Below are positions 13,674-15,011 of a stretch of DNA of 15,011 bases, one piece after another. A model generated the notes under the pieces. It did no database searches, was not told the origin of the DNA, and was given only the letters and a program-made list of their open reading frames with translations. Numbering within the stretch: the stretch's first letter is position 1; each line of letters starts with the position of its first letter. The DNA lies in NCBI GenBank assembly GCA_023389595.1, contig JAEWEF010000034.1, positions 1-15,011 of the forward strand. The letters are read 5' to 3'. The DNA comes from Fusobacteriota bacterium. GTDB taxonomy: Bacteria > Fusobacteriota > Fusobacteriia > Fusobacteriales > Fusobacteriaceae. The position numbers and the translations under genes were made by a program.

Positions 13674-15011
13674 TTATTTTTTTAATTCTGAATTTATTAT
13701 ATAATAATCTCCACAATAAGGTCTATAATTTTTTAATCTATCTGAAAGTGCCACATTCCATTCAGGATCGACTAAATAAAATATAGGTAAATCTTCATAA
13801 ACTATTTTTTGTATTTCTTTAGCGATTGCTATACTTTCTTTTCCATATTCTAGTACACCCATTTTATTAAGAAGTTCATCAACTTCTTTAGAAGAGTATC
13901 CCATAGTATTTTTAGCTTCGTTTGTTCTTAAAAACTGATTCAAGAAGTAAGCAGGATCTCCTGTTGGTGCAGAATGTTGTGCATAAAGTACTATGTCAAA
14001 TTTCCCATTTTTCATCTCAACGTCTATATTGTCAACTATATTTGTTGTAGTTTCTATTCCAAGTTCTTTTAATTGGGAAGTCATTATTTGCATTATGATT
14101 CCTAAGTCTGGTCTGCTATTATAAGTAAGTATTCTAATGCTCAATTTTTTACCGTCTTTTTGTCTAACACCATCTTTTAAAATCCATCCAGCATCATCCA
14201 ATATCTTCATTGCTTTTTCTTTATCATTTTTAACTTTTACATCTCCAGCAAATTCATAATAATGGGCAAATAATCCGTTTGCAACTTTTCCACCTTTTAA
14301 TCCTTTTATGTAGTCTTCTCTATCTAAATAAAGGTTAATTGCTTCTCTTATATTTTTGTCAGACATAAATTCTGATTTTAAATTATTGATACCAAAATAT
14401 TGATAACCAGCATCTATGCTTTCAACATTCTTTCCTTCATCTTTTAGTTCTTGAGCTATCTCAGGTGTAATTCCAAACGCCATATCTAGCTCTCCTGATT
14501 CGAACGCAAGTTTTAAAGACGCCACATCTTTAAAAGCTTTTATTATTACTTCTCCCCTCTTATCAGCATTTTCATAATAAGGATTAGGAGTTATTGTCAT
14601 TTGAACTCCAGGGTCAAATTCTTTTATCATGTAAGGGCCACTAAAAACATATCCGCTATCTGTTTTTTTGAAAATTATATTAGTCCACTCTGTAAGTAGA
14701 GCTTTTATGTTTTGAGTTTCTCTTTCAACTGTAACATCAACAACATATTTTTCTTTTGCGGTAAAATTAACTTTACCTGCACTTGCATTTGAAAGAGGAT
14801 TTTCTTCCATAACTGTATTCATTGCCCAAGACAACGCTTCGGCGTCAACTTCAGTTCCGTCTGAAAATTTAATTCCCTCATTCAAAACTAGCTCCCAATT
14901 TTTAGCATCTAATCTCTTAACTTCTTTTACATATCTAGAAAATAATTTACCATCTCTGTCTTGTGCAAAAACAGTTTCACTTAAACCGTGAGTAGTAAGT
15001 GACCAAGGTGT
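13674..15011 (-). CDS. ABC transporter solute-binding protein, SBP_bac_5 family (partial, N-terminus off window)
   Basis: Extracytoplasmic receptor that delivers substrate to the two permeases. The frame is open to the right edge: 445 residues are visible, beginning TPWSLTTHGLSETVFAQDRD. The TTG at 14885 (before NEGIKFSDGTEV) is an internal Leu, not a start. The signal peptide or lipobox and some N-terminal residues lie beyond the window. Family marks are LNEGIKFSDGTEVDAEALSW near 42-61, SGPYMIKEFDPG, the repeated-lobe segment FGINNL...NIREAINLYLDR, and YNSRPDLGIIMQIMTSQLKE, a form common in nickel/peptide receptors. It is the first visible gene of the operon; promoter and any metal-responsive operator are outside. 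Peptide, nickel or metallophore binding cannot be told apart here. Confidence 0.93.
   Translation of the reverse strand, partial: TPWSLTTHGLSETVFAQDRDGKLFSRYVKEVKRLDAKNWELVLNEGIKFSDGTEVDAEALSWAMNTVMEENPLSNASAGKVNFTAKEKYVVDVTVERETQNIKALLTEWTNIIFKKTDSGYVFSGPYMIKEFDPGVQMTITPNPYYENADKRGEVIIKAFKDVASLKLAFESGELDMAFGITPEIAQELKDEGKNVESIDAGYQYFGINNLKSEFMSDKNIREAINLYLDREDYIKGLKGGKVANGLFAHYYEFAGDVKVKNDKEKAMKILDDAGWILKDGVRQKDGKKLSIRILTYNSRPDLGIIMQIMTSQLKELGIETTTNIVDNIDVEMKNGKFDIVLYAQHSAPTGDPAYFLNQFLRTNEAKNTMGYSSKEVDELLNKMGVLEYGKESIAIAKEIQKIVYEDLPIFYLVDPEWNVALSDRLKNYRPYCGDYYIINSELKK

Noticed and set aside
14883..14885. TTG as the start of the solute-binding protein
   Set aside because: The frame continues upstream to the window edge with typical family sequence, so this is an internal Leu codon.
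1..15011. CRISPR arrays, insertion sequences, phage genes, defence or toxin-antitoxin systems
   Set aside because: I saw no repeated spaced units, transposase motifs or attachment-site repeats. The one small gene stands alone, without a partner as expected for toxin-antitoxin pairs.

Overview
The window is AT-rich bacterial DNA. It carries the 5' part of the conserved transcription/translation superoperon on the minus strand, a short accessory stretch, and most of a peptide/nickel-type ABC transporter operon, also on the minus strand. The standard genetic code applies: TGA is a stop (secE, permease B) and Trp is TGG. The beta subunit is short (1179 aa, no large lineage insertions). Together with the zinc-free L33 and the order rpmG-tRNA-Trp-secE-nusG-rplKAJL-rpoBC, this recalls Fusobacteriota (Fusobacterium/Leptotrichia group). 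That placement is from memory of family sequences, not from a search; I would put it at about 0.7.

Region 1 (1-9900, minus strand). Transcription probably starts at a good sigma-70-type promoter at 9840-9868, possibly with a second one at 9907-9935. It crosses a leader of about 195 nt and then reads rpmG, tRNA-Trp, secE, nusG, rplK, rplA, rplJ, rplL, rpoB and rpoC. rpoC runs off the left edge after 850 codons. Regulatory RNA is visible at three junctions. A hairpin resembling an L1-binding site lies between rplK and rplA. A clear L10 leader lies between rplA and rplJ. The rplL-rpoB junction has two terminator-like hairpins followed by an 11-bp hairpin without a U-run, which fits partial termination or processing that separates ribosomal protein output from RNA polymerase output.

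Region 2 (9640-10450). This is a divergent, very AT-rich intergenic region, followed by one plus-strand gene for an unrecognised 82-residue protein with its own promoter, ribosome binding site and terminator. It ends in a convergent pair of terminators facing the ABC operon.

Region 3 (10446-15011, minus strand). The order is solute-binding protein (N-terminus off the right edge), two permeases and two ATPases, ending in a terminator. The tight spacing and 4-nt overlap indicate one mRNA. A perfect 13-bp stem-loop between the binding-protein gene and the first permease probably sets their relative output. Both ATPases are short, as in nickel/metallophore importers (NikDE, CntDF), rather than the longer OppDF/DppDF. 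The substrate cannot be fixed from sequence alone.

The window is mostly ordinary core genome. I see no defence system, mobile element, CRISPR array or clearly new multi-gene system. The best leads are the rpmG leader RNA, the rplL-rpoB hairpin cluster and the small orphan gene.
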